DNA from: Kiritimatiellia bacterium
GTDB taxonomy: Bacteria; Verrucomicrobiota; Kiritimatiellia; RFP12; UBA1067
Length of the DNA: 54,460 nucleotides
Direction of reading: 5' to 3'
NCBI GenBank assembly: GCA_017542055.1
Contig: JAFXXW010000029.1
Location: forward strand, 1-54,460
The translations under genes were made by a program, and so were the position numbers. Under the pieces are notes generated by a model. It was given only the letters and a program-made list of their open reading frames with translations. It was not told the origin of the DNA and made no database searches. How positions within the stretch are numbered: the first letter of the stretch is position 1; each line of letters starts with the position of its first letter. Shown in pieces: positions 1-7,598 of this stretch.

Positions 1-307
1 CCTGCGGATAGGAAAGATGACACGATTCTTCAAGCACTATTCCTTGTTGGATCCAGTTTCCGTCTACTTCCTTGAAGCAGCCTAAAACGCCCTTGCCCGT
101 CTTGTCGAGCGTTTCGTAGAAAAGCCAGTTGACACCATCATAACGGAAAAGAAACGGATCCGCGCAATAGTCGGCATTCCATTTGCCCTTACCCATTTCA
201 AGCGGCTTTGGCTCGCCGCCATTTTGCCGCACGAACACCCGGTAGCGTTCGCGACTGAGCCGGAGGTTGAACTCCCTCGCCCACATATAGCGCATGCGGG
301 TCGTCAT
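1..307 (-). CDS. Partial GINT1-N-like sugar transferase or hydrolase-fold protein, C-terminus off the left edge
   Basis: The reading frame opens with an ATG at 307 that overlaps the TGA of the upstream glycosyltransferase (ATGA) and runs without a stop off the left edge, giving about 102 codons. The segment ADPFLFRYDGVNWLFYE followed by LEESCHLSYP resembles the N-terminal beta-propeller region of glucosamine inositolphosphorylceramide transferase-like proteins, where 'ADPF' and 'HLSYP' blocks recur. These domains are often found in bacterial polysaccharide clusters as part of sugar-transfer or formyl-transfer proteins. Position after GT8 and GT2 genes supports a surface-glycan role. The catalytic part is not visible, so the substrate cannot be named. 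Confidence 0.6.
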   Translation of the reverse strand, partial: MTTRMRYMWAREFNLRLSRERYRVFVRQNGGEPKPLEMGKGKWNADYCADPFLFRYDGVNWLFYETLDKTGKGVLGCFKEVDGNWIQQGIVLEESCHLSYPQ

Positions 308-1287
308 ATTTCCTCCTCCGAATACTTCCACAGCAAATACATATAATGCAATATATACCGGCATCTAACATAGCGCCAAGGCACTTTACGTTTGACAAAC
401 AGTTCTCGCACCGTTTGCCCCAATATCCGCCAACGCTCGTGCACGATTGCCGGATCTTGGCATGCCTTGTCGCGGCGGAGCATGTTCAGCACCTGCTTCA
501 GCGACGTAAGCAAAAACCGTTTGCACTGGAACCGCCACAAGCCTTGGGGGTCGCCGTGCGCCCGCTCGTCCGCGTAAAGTTCCCACAATAAAATCATTTC
601 CCGTTGCATTTTGCGCAATTTGGCCGGGCTCACCGACTTGTGCATCATCGAATTGCCCACGCTGGGATTGTAATAATACAATACCGTATCCGCCAACACC
701 CATCTTTGGGCCAGTTTTAAAAGCGCAAACGGCCGGGGCAGGCTGGTCTCCTCGGAAAACGGATGCTTCAATGCAAGGTCACGCGTCGTAAATTGCACCC
801 AGCAATCGGTATGGAACCAGTGCGCATTGAGATAGTCCAACTCCGGAGTAACCACCGGCACTTGGCCAAAATCGCCCAACAGCTTGATATCCGGGATCCT
901 GTCGCCCGCGCAGTTGGCATACCTGAACGCCACGAATTCCACGTCATACCGCTTGGCCGCATACAGGCAATACTCGAGCAGTTGCGGATGCAGGTAGTCG
1001 TCCTTGTCGCACACATATACATATTCGCCCCGGGCGACTTGCACGCCTCGCGTCCGCGCGACGAACGGTCCCTGATTGGATTGCTGCAAAACCCTGATTC
1101 GCGAATCCTTGCCGGCATATTCCGCAATGACTTTAGCGGTTACACCATCATCGCTGGAACCATCATCGACCACAATCACTTCGAAACGCTGTTCCGTCTG
1201 GGCCAAGACGGAATCCAACATCCTGCCCAATAGCGCCCCGGCGTTGTATACAGGAATAACGATTGAAACCAAAGGAGCCTCATTCAT
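304..1287 (-). CDS. Family 2 glycosyltransferase
   Basis: A 327-residue GT-A glycosyltransferase. The N-terminus VSIVIPVYNAG and the VVDDGSSDD block (about residues 39-47) are the classical nucleotide-sugar binding motifs of GT2 enzymes, and KDD near residue 95 fits the metal-binding DxD-like position. It should transfer a sugar from an NDP-sugar to a growing surface glycan at the cytoplasmic face of the inner membrane; donor and acceptor cannot be read from sequence. The start overlaps the end of the GT8 gene by 8 bases and the stop overlaps the next gene by ATGA, so the three are probably one transcript. The basic, aromatic C-terminus may be a membrane-association segment. Confidence 0.85.
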   Translation of the reverse strand: MNEAPLVSIVIPVYNAGALLGRMLDSVLAQTEQRFEVIVVDDGSSDDGVTAKVIAEYAGKDSRIRVLQQSNQGPFVARTRGVQVARGEYVYVCDKDDYLHPQLLEYCLYAAKRYDVEFVAFRYANCAGDRIPDIKLLGDFGQVPVVTPELDYLNAHWFHTDCWVQFTTRDLALKHPFSEETSLPRPFALLKLAQRWVLADTVLYYYNPSVGNSMMHKSVSPAKLRKMQREMILLWELYADERAHGDPQGLWRFQCKRFLLTSLKQVLNMLRRDKACQDPAIVHERWRILGQTVRELFVKRKVPWRYVRCRYILHYMYLLWKYSEEEI

Positions 1288-2227
1288 TTGCTGCCTCCGG
1301 TGTCATATTGCTAGGCGAACGAACTTTGTATTTACCAACCCGTATTCCACAAACCAGCACGCGCCGCACTTGTTTTTTGGTATAACCGAAATAAAAGAAT
1401 CCAGCTATATGACCCAAAATAAACTTAAACGCCCGATTGCGGTACGGCGACTGCAATAAATACTTGAGGTACGGCAACCAGGTGATATTCTTCCAGATGT
1501 TGCACCAAGGCTTCATGGTGAAGCCGGGGAAATGCCAGATGACAATGCCCTTTTTGAATGGACTGTATTTGACATTTATGCCGTCCCACTCCGGCCCCAA
1601 CTGAAGAATCTTGTCGCGGAAAACAATGTTGATCACATCTTGATCCGGCCAAGCCATCTTTGTTCCCATCTCCAATGTCTTGGCCGTCAACTTACCGGTA
1701 TAATCCCCTTCGCGCATCGCCTTCAGATCCATGACCAAAAGACCGGAATAAAAATATGGCGCATCCCCCTCTAGGTGGATTATCTGCTTTTTAAACTCTC
1801 CATTGGCACCCTCGGATACCGCCCCGATGATGTTGCCCTGAAGATCAAGTTCCCACAACGGCTTCAAGTCACCCACGCACAAAACGTCTACATCGCTATA
1901 GATGGTTCGAGCTTCGTCTTTCAAGACCTCCGGCAAGATGTACCGGTAGTACATCTCCTGGGTTACGTGCTCCAATTCGGCCGGGACATGGAACTTCTCG
2001 AAGCGAGAGGCGTCGATCTTATGGAACTCGACCCGGCAATTGGGGTACATCGGCTCCAGTTCCTTCACCTTGCGCTCGTTCTCCGGCGTGATGTTGCGAT
2101 GAAGCACGTGAAAGACGAAGTTATGGTTCCGATTGTGGCAAAGCACGCTCGCCAGCACCACCGCCAGATGCTGGGCATAATTGTCCGATACGCTGAAAGA
2201 TATGGATATCGTATCTTTCCCGGCCAC
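1280..2227 (-). CDS. Family 8 glycosyltransferase (LPS-type hexosyltransferase)
   Basis: A 315-residue protein. It begins with the GT8 pattern ISISFSVSDNYAQHLAVVL and has YSDVDVLCVGDL (about residues 109-120), where DVD is the metal-binding DxD. The later block YFYSGLLVMDLKAM matches the GT8 'FNSGVLLINL' region, and WPDQDVIN the 'DQD' region. GT8 retaining transferases add glucose or galactose residues to LPS cores or other glycans. The start codon is GTG, preceded at 7 bases by AAAGGA, which fits a Shine-Dalgarno sequence and decides this start. It is the first gene of a three-gene glycan unit behind an unusually long leader. Confidence 0.85.
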   Translation of the reverse strand: MAGKDTISISFSVSDNYAQHLAVVLASVLCHNRNHNFVFHVLHRNITPENERKVKELEPMYPNCRVEFHKIDASRFEKFHVPAELEHVTQEMYYRYILPEVLKDEARTIYSDVDVLCVGDLKPLWELDLQGNIIGAVSEGANGEFKKQIIHLEGDAPYFYSGLLVMDLKAMREGDYTGKLTAKTLEMGTKMAWPDQDVINIVFRDKILQLGPEWDGINVKYSPFKKGIVIWHFPGFTMKPWCNIWKNITWLPYLKYLLQSPYRNRAFKFILGHIAGFFYFGYTKKQVRRVLVCGIRVGKYKVRSPSNMTPEAANE

Positions 2228-2619
2228 GTGACAATCCTTTCTTTTATCCGCACTCTTGGGTTACCAGGCCGACACTATGCGGTGCGGAAAAAACAAAGTG
2301 GCGTGCCTTTCTTCTCATGCCTTTCAAGAGGCATCGCCAAACGCCCGTCAGTAAAACATGAATAGAAGGCGCGCCACGTGGATTTCCACGTAGCGCAACT
2401 CCGCATTTCGCTTACTGACTATGAAAATTTGGTAATTTTCTTGAAAAGCGATAATACGCTGTTGCGTACACCTAGCCCGGTTAGGTTGCCCACCCGAGGC
2501 CTGTTCCGCTCCGTCTCTTGCGAGACGTGGGATTTCGGCCGGCTATCCTGCCCGACCGCTATGTCAAAGAACTATACCCAGCCCGTCCAATGCCTTGACC
2601 CGAAATTCTCCACCTCTTG
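2228..2619 (-). other. Long leader (about 390 nt) with hairpins, upstream of the GT8 gene; no recognised RNA family
   Basis: This is the only gene-free stretch over 300 bases. It lies between a predicted promoter (2626-2654) and the GTG of the GT8 gene and has no credible reading frame. On the minus strand it can form at least three perfect hairpins: an 11-bp stem with a 4-nt loop (2371-2396), a 6-bp stem (2317-2334) and a 5-bp stem with a tetraloop (2513-2526). I compared it by eye with RNase P RNA, SRP RNA, tmRNA, 6S RNA and the common riboswitches and found no diagnostic motif. It could be a structured 5' leader or a separate small RNA. Confidence 0.4.
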
Positions 2620-2625
2620 CCTAAT

Positions 2626-2654
2626 AGTATATCATATTTCCTTTGCGATTTCAA
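2626..2654 (-). promoter_or_regulatory. Sigma70-type promoter for the GT8/GT2/GINT1-like unit
   Basis: On the minus strand TTGAAA (2649-2654) is followed by a 17-base spacer and TATACT (2626-2631); the spacer ends in AAATATGA, so the -10 is the extended TGN type seen at nine other places here. It lies just after the stop of the GT10 gene. Confidence 0.7.
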
Positions 2655-2671
2655 GCAGAAAATCGAAAATA

Positions 2672-3649
2672 TTAGGCGCCCCAGACCAGAAGCCGTTTCA
2701 GGTGCAGCCAGCCGTCTTCCAACGCCGCCAGAGGATTGCGCGCACGCAGATCGTGGCGCGAGTAGATGTAGCCCCCGTCCGGCTTGGCGTCTTTGCCGTC
2801 CGTGCCTTCGGCCATGGCCGCTTCGATCACCTTGATGACCTGATCGTTGAAATTGTACTTTTCCAAGATGAGCCGCTTGGCCTCCTTGATGGCCGGGAGG
2901 CGCTTGGAGTATTCGTCGTTGGCGATGGCCGCCTTGATGATGCGTTCGCACTCCTGCGGGTTGTCGATGGGAATGGGAATGAACGACTCGGGCGGCAGCA
3001 CCTTGCCCAAGTTGGGGTCGCCCGCGTAAAAGGCCAGGCACTCGCAGAGAATGGGGTCCGTGATCTTTTCCGACCAATGCCCGGGCGCGATGTGGTTTTC
3101 GATGGCCACGTGATACTTGAACTCGTCGAGCGCGTCCTCTTTTTTGGCGATGTCGCGGATGCCGCGTCCGTACCACTCGAAGCCGGGCACCGATTCCGCC
3201 AGATGCCGGATGAGCGCAAGGCGTTCGTGATGGCGCGTGTGCTGCATCTGCTTGTTGGAGCAGACGGCCGAGATGAGATGCGTCTTGGGCGGAAACGTCA
3301 TGTCGCGCGATTGGCGGAGGCCGCGCGAGATGCCCAAGAAGAAATAGCCCTCGCCGAAATGGTAGTGCGGATGCTTTTCCGCCTTCCAAGGCCGGTTGGT
3401 CAGCATGTGCCCGAATTGCCGGGTGAAGCACTTGCCATAATCCTTGATGCTGTCCGGCTCCATCGTGGCGATGATCGTACGTTCGCGCGGACAGGCCAGC
3501 TTTTCCGGATGGCCCTGCATAACATCCTCGAACGCCACAAACCAGTCGTAATCGTGACAGTCCGCGCCGCCCACGAACGTCCAACCCGGACGGTATTCGA
3601 AAGCCATATTCCCGCCTTCGAACATTTTGGTCACCACTTTTATCCTCAT
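2672..3649 (-). CDS. Family 10 glycosyltransferase (alpha-1,3-fucosyltransferase-like)
   Basis: A 325-residue protein. The C-terminal half carries the GT10 signature: FKYHVAIENH, then WSEKITDPILCECLAFYAG and later LPPESFIPI, matching the conserved 'FENS...EK...G.P...PP.SFI' pattern of alpha-1,3/4-fucosyltransferases that use GDP-fucose. N-terminal residues (MRIKVVTKMFEGG onward) form the acceptor half. The start is the ATG at 3649, which overlaps the upstream GT4 stop by ATGA; extending further upstream would only read through the GT4 gene out of frame. No GDP-fucose synthesis gene is in the window, so the donor is inferred from the family. Confidence 0.85.
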   Translation of the reverse strand: MRIKVVTKMFEGGNMAFEYRPGWTFVGGADCHDYDWFVAFEDVMQGHPEKLACPRERTIIATMEPDSIKDYGKCFTRQFGHMLTNRPWKAEKHPHYHFGEGYFFLGISRGLRQSRDMTFPPKTHLISAVCSNKQMQHTRHHERLALIRHLAESVPGFEWYGRGIRDIAKKEDALDEFKYHVAIENHIAPGHWSEKITDPILCECLAFYAGDPNLGKVLPPESFIPIPIDNPQECERIIKAAIANDEYSKRLPAIKEAKRLILEKYNFNDQVIKVIEAAMAEGTDGKDAKPDGGYIYSRHDLRARNPLAALEDGWLHLKRLLVWGA

Positions 3650-4584
3650 CGTCCGATCTCCTTCAGCAGCTCTTCCCACCGGGTCAGGATTTCGGCCCGG
3701 GAATACTTTTGCCGGCAAAACTTGCGCGCCTCGGCCCCCATCGTGGCCACGAGCGCCGCATTGCCCATCAAGAGTTTGAGTCCCAAGGCGAATTCCTTGG
3801 GGTCGTTGGGCACCACCAGTCCCCCGCCATTGGCGCAGGTGCCGATCCAGTCCTTGACCAGCACGGCCGGCTTGCCGAAAACGGCCGCGTCGGTGACCGT
3901 GAGCGGAAAACCCTCGTCGAGCGAAGGAAACGCCAGAAACGCGCAACGCCGGAACGCCTCGCGCAAGTCGCAATAGCCCATCGCCTTGACGCCGTAGGGC
4001 AGCTTTTCCGGAATCTTGCCGTTGCCGTACAGCTCCAGCGTCCAATCGGGAAAGTTCTTGCGCGCCAGCTCGAACGCCTTGACGAGCAACTGCTGGTTTT
4101 TGTCCTTGTTCCAGGCGGCCGGATAGATGATCGTCTTTTCCGGGGCGGGAGGCGGAGGTTCGTTCTCGTACTTGCTCCAGTTGCCGATCACCGCCACTTG
4201 GGCGCCGTATTTGGCCACCTGCGGCACAAACTCTTCGCGCAACACCTGGATGACGCTCGTCCGCTTGAGCGCCCGGCGAATGCGCCAGTTGCGGACGAAA
4301 CGCTTCCATTTGAATTGGCGATTGGGCGGGGTATGGAACTGCATGACGAACGGCCAGGGGAATTTTTTCGGGAAGATGGCGGCCAAGTCGAGCAATTCGT
4401 TGGTGCCGGTGGCGATCACCACGTCCCAAGGTTCCCGGACTTTTTCCGCCAAAGCCCCCTTTTCGAACACTTCCGCCACGTGGCCGCGCTCCCCCAGTCC
4501 ATCCGCCAGATTCAATACCGCCACATCCGCCCCGCGACGGTTGGCGAGCGTGTCTTTGTAGATGCCTATGCGCATTTTCGACAT
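3646..4584 (-). CDS. Family 4 glycosyltransferase
   Basis: A 312-residue GT-B fold transferase. The N-terminal half has MRIGIYKDTLANRRGADVAV (sugar acceptor side), and the C-terminal half has YPAAWNKDKNQQLLVKAF and FPSLDEGFPLTVTDAA, the GT4 donor-binding block with the E-x7-E type motif. It probably adds a hexose to a surface glycan. First gene of a two-gene unit with the GT10 gene. The -10 of its promoter ends only nine bases before the ATG and no Shine-Dalgarno sequence is visible, so it is likely read from a leaderless mRNA; the second Met (4575) is an alternative start. Confidence 0.85.
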   Translation of the reverse strand: MSKMRIGIYKDTLANRRGADVAVLNLADGLGERGHVAEVFEKGALAEKVREPWDVVIATGTNELLDLAAIFPKKFPWPFVMQFHTPPNRQFKWKRFVRNWRIRRALKRTSVIQVLREEFVPQVAKYGAQVAVIGNWSKYENEPPPPAPEKTIIYPAAWNKDKNQQLLVKAFELARKNFPDWTLELYGNGKIPEKLPYGVKAMGYCDLREAFRRCAFLAFPSLDEGFPLTVTDAAVFGKPAVLVKDWIGTCANGGGLVVPNDPKEFALGLKLLMGNAALVATMGAEARKFCRQKYSRAEILTRWEELLKEIGR

Positions 4585-4593
4585 TGCGGTAAT

Positions 4594-4622
4594 ATTATAT
4601 CATATTTTGTCCGGCTTTGCAA
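4594..4622 (-). promoter_or_regulatory. Sigma70-type extended -10 promoter for the GT4/GT10 pair
   Basis: TTGCAA (4617-4622), 17-base spacer ending AAATATGA, TATAAT (4594-4599) on the minus strand. The expected transcription start is about 4585-4588, within a few bases of the ATG at 4584. Confidence 0.8.
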
Positions 4623-4639
4623 CAGGAAAACGGAAATAT

Positions 4640-5686
4640 TCAGTTGCCGGGACGGGGTGCGGGCAAGGTGAGCGCGAATTCGCAGCCGTGCGGACGAACG
4701 GACCGGACCGCGAGACCGCCATGCATGGCGTGGGCCATTTCCCGGGCCGTGCACAGCCCGATGCCGAAACCGCCCTTGCCCGATTCCAAAGCGGTGCGGG
4801 CGCGATAGTAGCGCCGGAAGCAGTTGACGCGCTGCCACCAGCTCATGCCGGGCCCTTCGTCGCGGAAGATGACCGACACCTTGCCGGCTTGGGCCTTCGT
4901 CTCCAGCCGTACCTTGCCGAACGGCGCGGCGTATTTGAGCTCGTTGCCGAAAAGGTTCCAGAGGATCTGCACCGTGAGCGTCTCGTCGGCGAAAACTTTC
5001 GTCTCCAGGTCCCCCGACATCTCCACCTCGCCCGACTCTTCCTCGGCGTACTGGCTCCGGAAAATGGAGTAAGCCGCTTCGATGGCCCGGCCGATGGGGA
5101 AGACCGAGGGCTGGGGCGGCGGGCGGCGTCCCCCCAGTTTGAGGAAGTCGTTGATGTTGTCCACCAGCCGGATGAGCCGTTCCACCTGGGCCTTGTCGTA
5201 GCCGAAACGCAAACAGACGAGCGGCGTCATCAAATCGTGCGAGGCGGCCGCCAGAAATTCGTCCCGGAGCTCCGTATCGCGCCGGAAAGACCGGACCGAA
5301 AACCACAACGCGGCCGCCATCGCCAGCAGCAAGACGAGCGACCCCCAACGCGCGATCGTGCGCACCGGAATCATCGAGCCGGCAAAGTCGTCGTAGATGA
5401 TATGTCCGGGCCGGTCTTCCACCCACACCGAGGGGGTGCCGTCGATGAGATTGTACCCGTACTTGAGCTCGCGCACGTAGCCCGCCATCCGGAGCCCTTT
5501 GGGTCGGTGCATCGAACGCGCCTCGCCGGAATTGAGTAGCGTCAAAGCCGCCTGTTCGGTTTGGGCCGCAAAGCGACGCCTGGCCCAGGTTTCCGCCCGC
5601 TTTTCCGCATCGTTGAACACCCACGCCGACACACCCATCAAGAGCGCCAGCGGCACGAAGAGAAAGAGCGCGCGGAGAAATCTCAT
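4640..5686 (-). CDS. Orphan sensor histidine kinase
   Basis: A 348-residue membrane kinase. A first transmembrane segment (about 5-24) and a second (about 112-130) flank a short periplasmic domain of about 85 residues. No HAMP domain is evident: the dimerisation helix follows directly with the phospho-acceptor motif AASHDLMTPL. The N box (WNLFGNELKYA), G1 (DEGPGM) and G2 (GGFGIGLC) boxes of the HATPase domain follow. It is the last gene of the 12-gene exopolysaccharide operon and its start overlaps the ELM1 gene by ATGA. No response regulator is in the window, so its partner is unknown; control of the polysaccharide operon is a plausible but untested role. Confidence 0.85.
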   Translation of the reverse strand: MRFLRALFLFVPLALLMGVSAWVFNDAEKRAETWARRRFAAQTEQAALTLLNSGEARSMHRPKGLRMAGYVRELKYGYNLIDGTPSVWVEDRPGHIIYDDFAGSMIPVRTIARWGSLVLLLAMAAALWFSVRSFRRDTELRDEFLAAASHDLMTPLVCLRFGYDKAQVERLIRLVDNINDFLKLGGRRPPPQPSVFPIGRAIEAAYSIFRSQYAEEESGEVEMSGDLETKVFADETLTVQILWNLFGNELKYAAPFGKVRLETKAQAGKVSVIFRDEGPGMSWWQRVNCFRRYYRARTALESGKGGFGIGLCTAREMAHAMHGGLAVRSVRPHGCEFALTLPAPRPGN

Positions 5687-6615
5687 AGTCCCAAGAGCCG
5701 ACGCGCGGAGGCGAATTCCCGGGAAAGATCCACCTTCCGGGTGCCGCCCACGTAGCCGCCCTCGGCCAAGTTCTCCACGAACCGGCGGAACTTGTGGGGA
5801 CCGGGATTGAGATTGTCCATCACGCGAACCTGGGCGGTGCCGAAAGTGCAGGCCTCGGAAATCATGCCGGTGGACTCGGCCGAGACATAGAGCCGGTCGC
5901 ACAGCTTGACGAACGCGGGGATGGGATTGAAATGGTCTTTGGAATAGATGAGCGCGTAGTCCCAGGGGAAGCTTTCCACTACCGCCTCCACTTCCGGCGG
6001 AGTGCGGCGCGAGGTGGTGACCCAGAACTCGGCGCCCTGGTGCGCGGCGAAAATCCGCGACAGTTTCTGGTGCGCCCAGCCTTTGGTCATGGTCGAGCAC
6101 TTGTTGGGTCCGCCGATGATCACCCCCACCTTTTCCGCCCCCGGCTTGGGCGTGTGGCGCGCCTCGAACGCCTTGACGCCTTCGGCGTAGAACGCCTCGT
6201 CGTTGGCCACCAGATTGGCGGGAATGGTGATGACGTTGGCCGCCGGAAACGGATTGTCGAAGGCCGGCGCGAAGATCACGTCGAAGGAAGGCAGATGGTA
6301 GCCGCGCGGATAGAGGACCACGGCCGACTTGCCCACGCACTTCCGGGCCAGCGCCTTGACGGCGTAGAACGTGCCCGACCCCGTGCCCACGATGACGGTC
6401 CCGAACGGCAGTTGCGGCACGTCCATGTCGAGGAGCCAGGTGACGCGCAGGCCCAGATGGTCGAAAAGATAGCTCAGCGCCTTGCAGAACCGGCTCCGGA
6501 ACCGGACCGGAATCAAGCGGACGTCGCGGTCGAATCCGAGGGCGCGGGCGCAGGCTCGGGATTGGTTTTCGTGTCCGGCTTTGCCGTCGGTAAGGATAAC
6601 TGCTTGGGTGGACAT
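5683..6615 (-). CDS. ELM1 family (DUF1022) protein, putative nucleotide-sugar-dependent transferase fold
   Basis: A 310-residue protein. The opening AVILTDGKAGHENQSRACA is the hallmark of the ELM1/DUF1022 family (named after the plant mitochondrial fission factor but common in Gram-negative bacteria near LPS and glycan genes). Later blocks GVIIGGPNKCSTM, VTTSRRTPPEV, YSKDHFNPIPAFV and SAESTGMISEA fit the GT-B-like C-terminal half. The biochemical function is not established. The ATG at 6615 lies 103 bases inside the 3' end of the upstream nrnA-like gene in another frame; the match begins right after it, so a shorter start is unlikely. Confidence 0.75.
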   Translation of the reverse strand: MSTQAVILTDGKAGHENQSRACARALGFDRDVRLIPVRFRSRFCKALSYLFDHLGLRVTWLLDMDVPQLPFGTVIVGTGSGTFYAVKALARKCVGKSAVVLYPRGYHLPSFDVIFAPAFDNPFPAANVITIPANLVANDEAFYAEGVKAFEARHTPKPGAEKVGVIIGGPNKCSTMTKGWAHQKLSRIFAAHQGAEFWVTTSRRTPPEVEAVVESFPWDYALIYSKDHFNPIPAFVKLCDRLYVSAESTGMISEACTFGTAQVRVMDNLNPGPHKFRRFVENLAEGGYVGGTRKVDLSREFASARRLLGL

Positions 6616-7598
6616 TTCATCATCTCCTTGATAGCGCTGCGCATCATGCGCTTGGCGGCGCTCATGGAAGTTTTGATCGTGCAACCGGAGGCATGCAGGT
6701 GGCCGCCCCCGCCGAAACGGGCCGCGAGTTCGGCCGCGTTCCAGTTGTTGCGGGTGCGGATGGAGCAGCGGATTTCCTTGGTGCGGTCCGGAATCTGGTA
6801 GAAATACACCGCCACCTCGTTGCGCTGACATAGCCGGGGAATCTCGACCGCGTCTTCCGCGTCCGCCTTGGTGCCGCGCACGGCCCGGAAGTCGTCGCGG
6901 GTGAGCGTGACCTCCGCCACCCTGCCCGAACGCCAGACGTGCAGACTCTTCCAGGCGATGCGCTTGAGCTGCATGGCCTTGTTGGAGAAGCGGTTGTAGA
7001 TGATGTCGTTGATGAGCTCCTTGCGCACGTTGTGCCGGAGGAGATCGGCCCCCACCAGCATCGTTTCGGGCGAGCATTTTTCGTAGGCGAAGCGTCCGGT
7101 GTCGGTGACGATGCTCACCCACAGCGCTTCGGCGGCCACGTCGTCCAGCTCCCAACCGTTCCAGCGGGCGAAGCGCCAGATTATCTCGCCCACCGACGAC
7201 GCGGAGGCATCGCTCATGTCCACCTTGCCGAAACTGCCGGCCTCGCCGTCGTGATGGTCGACGACCAAAGTGGGCAAGCCGTCCACCACGCCCCGGATCT
7301 CGGGCGGCAACCGGTCGAGCGAACGGCAGTCCACGCAGATGAAGAGATCGAACTTCTTGCGCTGATGGCGGAGTTTCCGGACGGGAATTATGTCCTCCAC
7401 CCCTTTCATGAAGCCGAGTTTGCCGAGCGCGTTGAGGTCGGCGGTGGCGTAGGCCTCCTTGCCGTACGCCTTCAAAAGCCGGGCCAGGGCGATGGCGGAA
7501 CCGAGCGTGTCGCCGTCGGGACTCAAATGGCCCGAGATGACAATCCGCTTGGCGCCGTCGATCAGCGCTTTGGCTTCCACGAAACCGGTCTCGTTCAT
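6513..7598 (-). CDS. nrnA: DHH-DHHA1 phosphoesterase, NrnA-like (oligoribonuclease / pAp phosphatase)
   Basis: A 361-residue cytosolic phosphoesterase. The N-terminal DHH domain shows SGHLSPDGDTLGSAIAL (metal ligands in DGD), CVDC and VVDHHDG (DHH at about 113-115); the DHHA1 domain ends with the substrate-binding FGGGGHLHASG. NrnA enzymes degrade nanoRNA of 2-5 nt and dephosphorylate pAp. The last 25 or so residues are a Pro/Thr/Ala-rich tail outside the fold, and this tail overlaps the start of the ELM1 gene. The start overlaps the upstream peptidase by ATGA. The family is well supported; substrate preference is inference. Confidence 0.88.
   Translation of the reverse strand: MNETGFVEAKALIDGAKRIVISGHLSPDGDTLGSAIALARLLKAYGKEAYATADLNALGKLGFMKGVEDIIPVRKLRHQRKKFDLFICVDCRSLDRLPPEIRGVVDGLPTLVVDHHDGEAGSFGKVDMSDASASSVGEIIWRFARWNGWELDDVAAEALWVSIVTDTGRFAYEKCSPETMLVGADLLRHNVRKELINDIIYNRFSNKAMQLKRIAWKSLHVWRSGRVAEVTLTRDDFRAVRGTKADAEDAVEIPRLCQRNEVAVYFYQIPDRTKEIRCSIRTRNNWNAAELAARFGGGGHLHASGCTIKTSMSAAKRMMRSAIKEMMKCPPKQLSLPTAKPDTKTNPEPAPAPSDSTATSA

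Noticed and set aside
2228-2619. 6S RNA, RNase P RNA, SRP RNA, tmRNA or a known riboswitch in the long leader
   Set aside because: None of the diagnostic conserved sequences or the expected end pairing was found by eye; kept only as an unknown leader.
2378-3976. 532-codon plus-strand open frame
   Set aside because: It is antisense to the GT10 and GT4 genes, which have clear family motifs; high GC creates long antisense frames.
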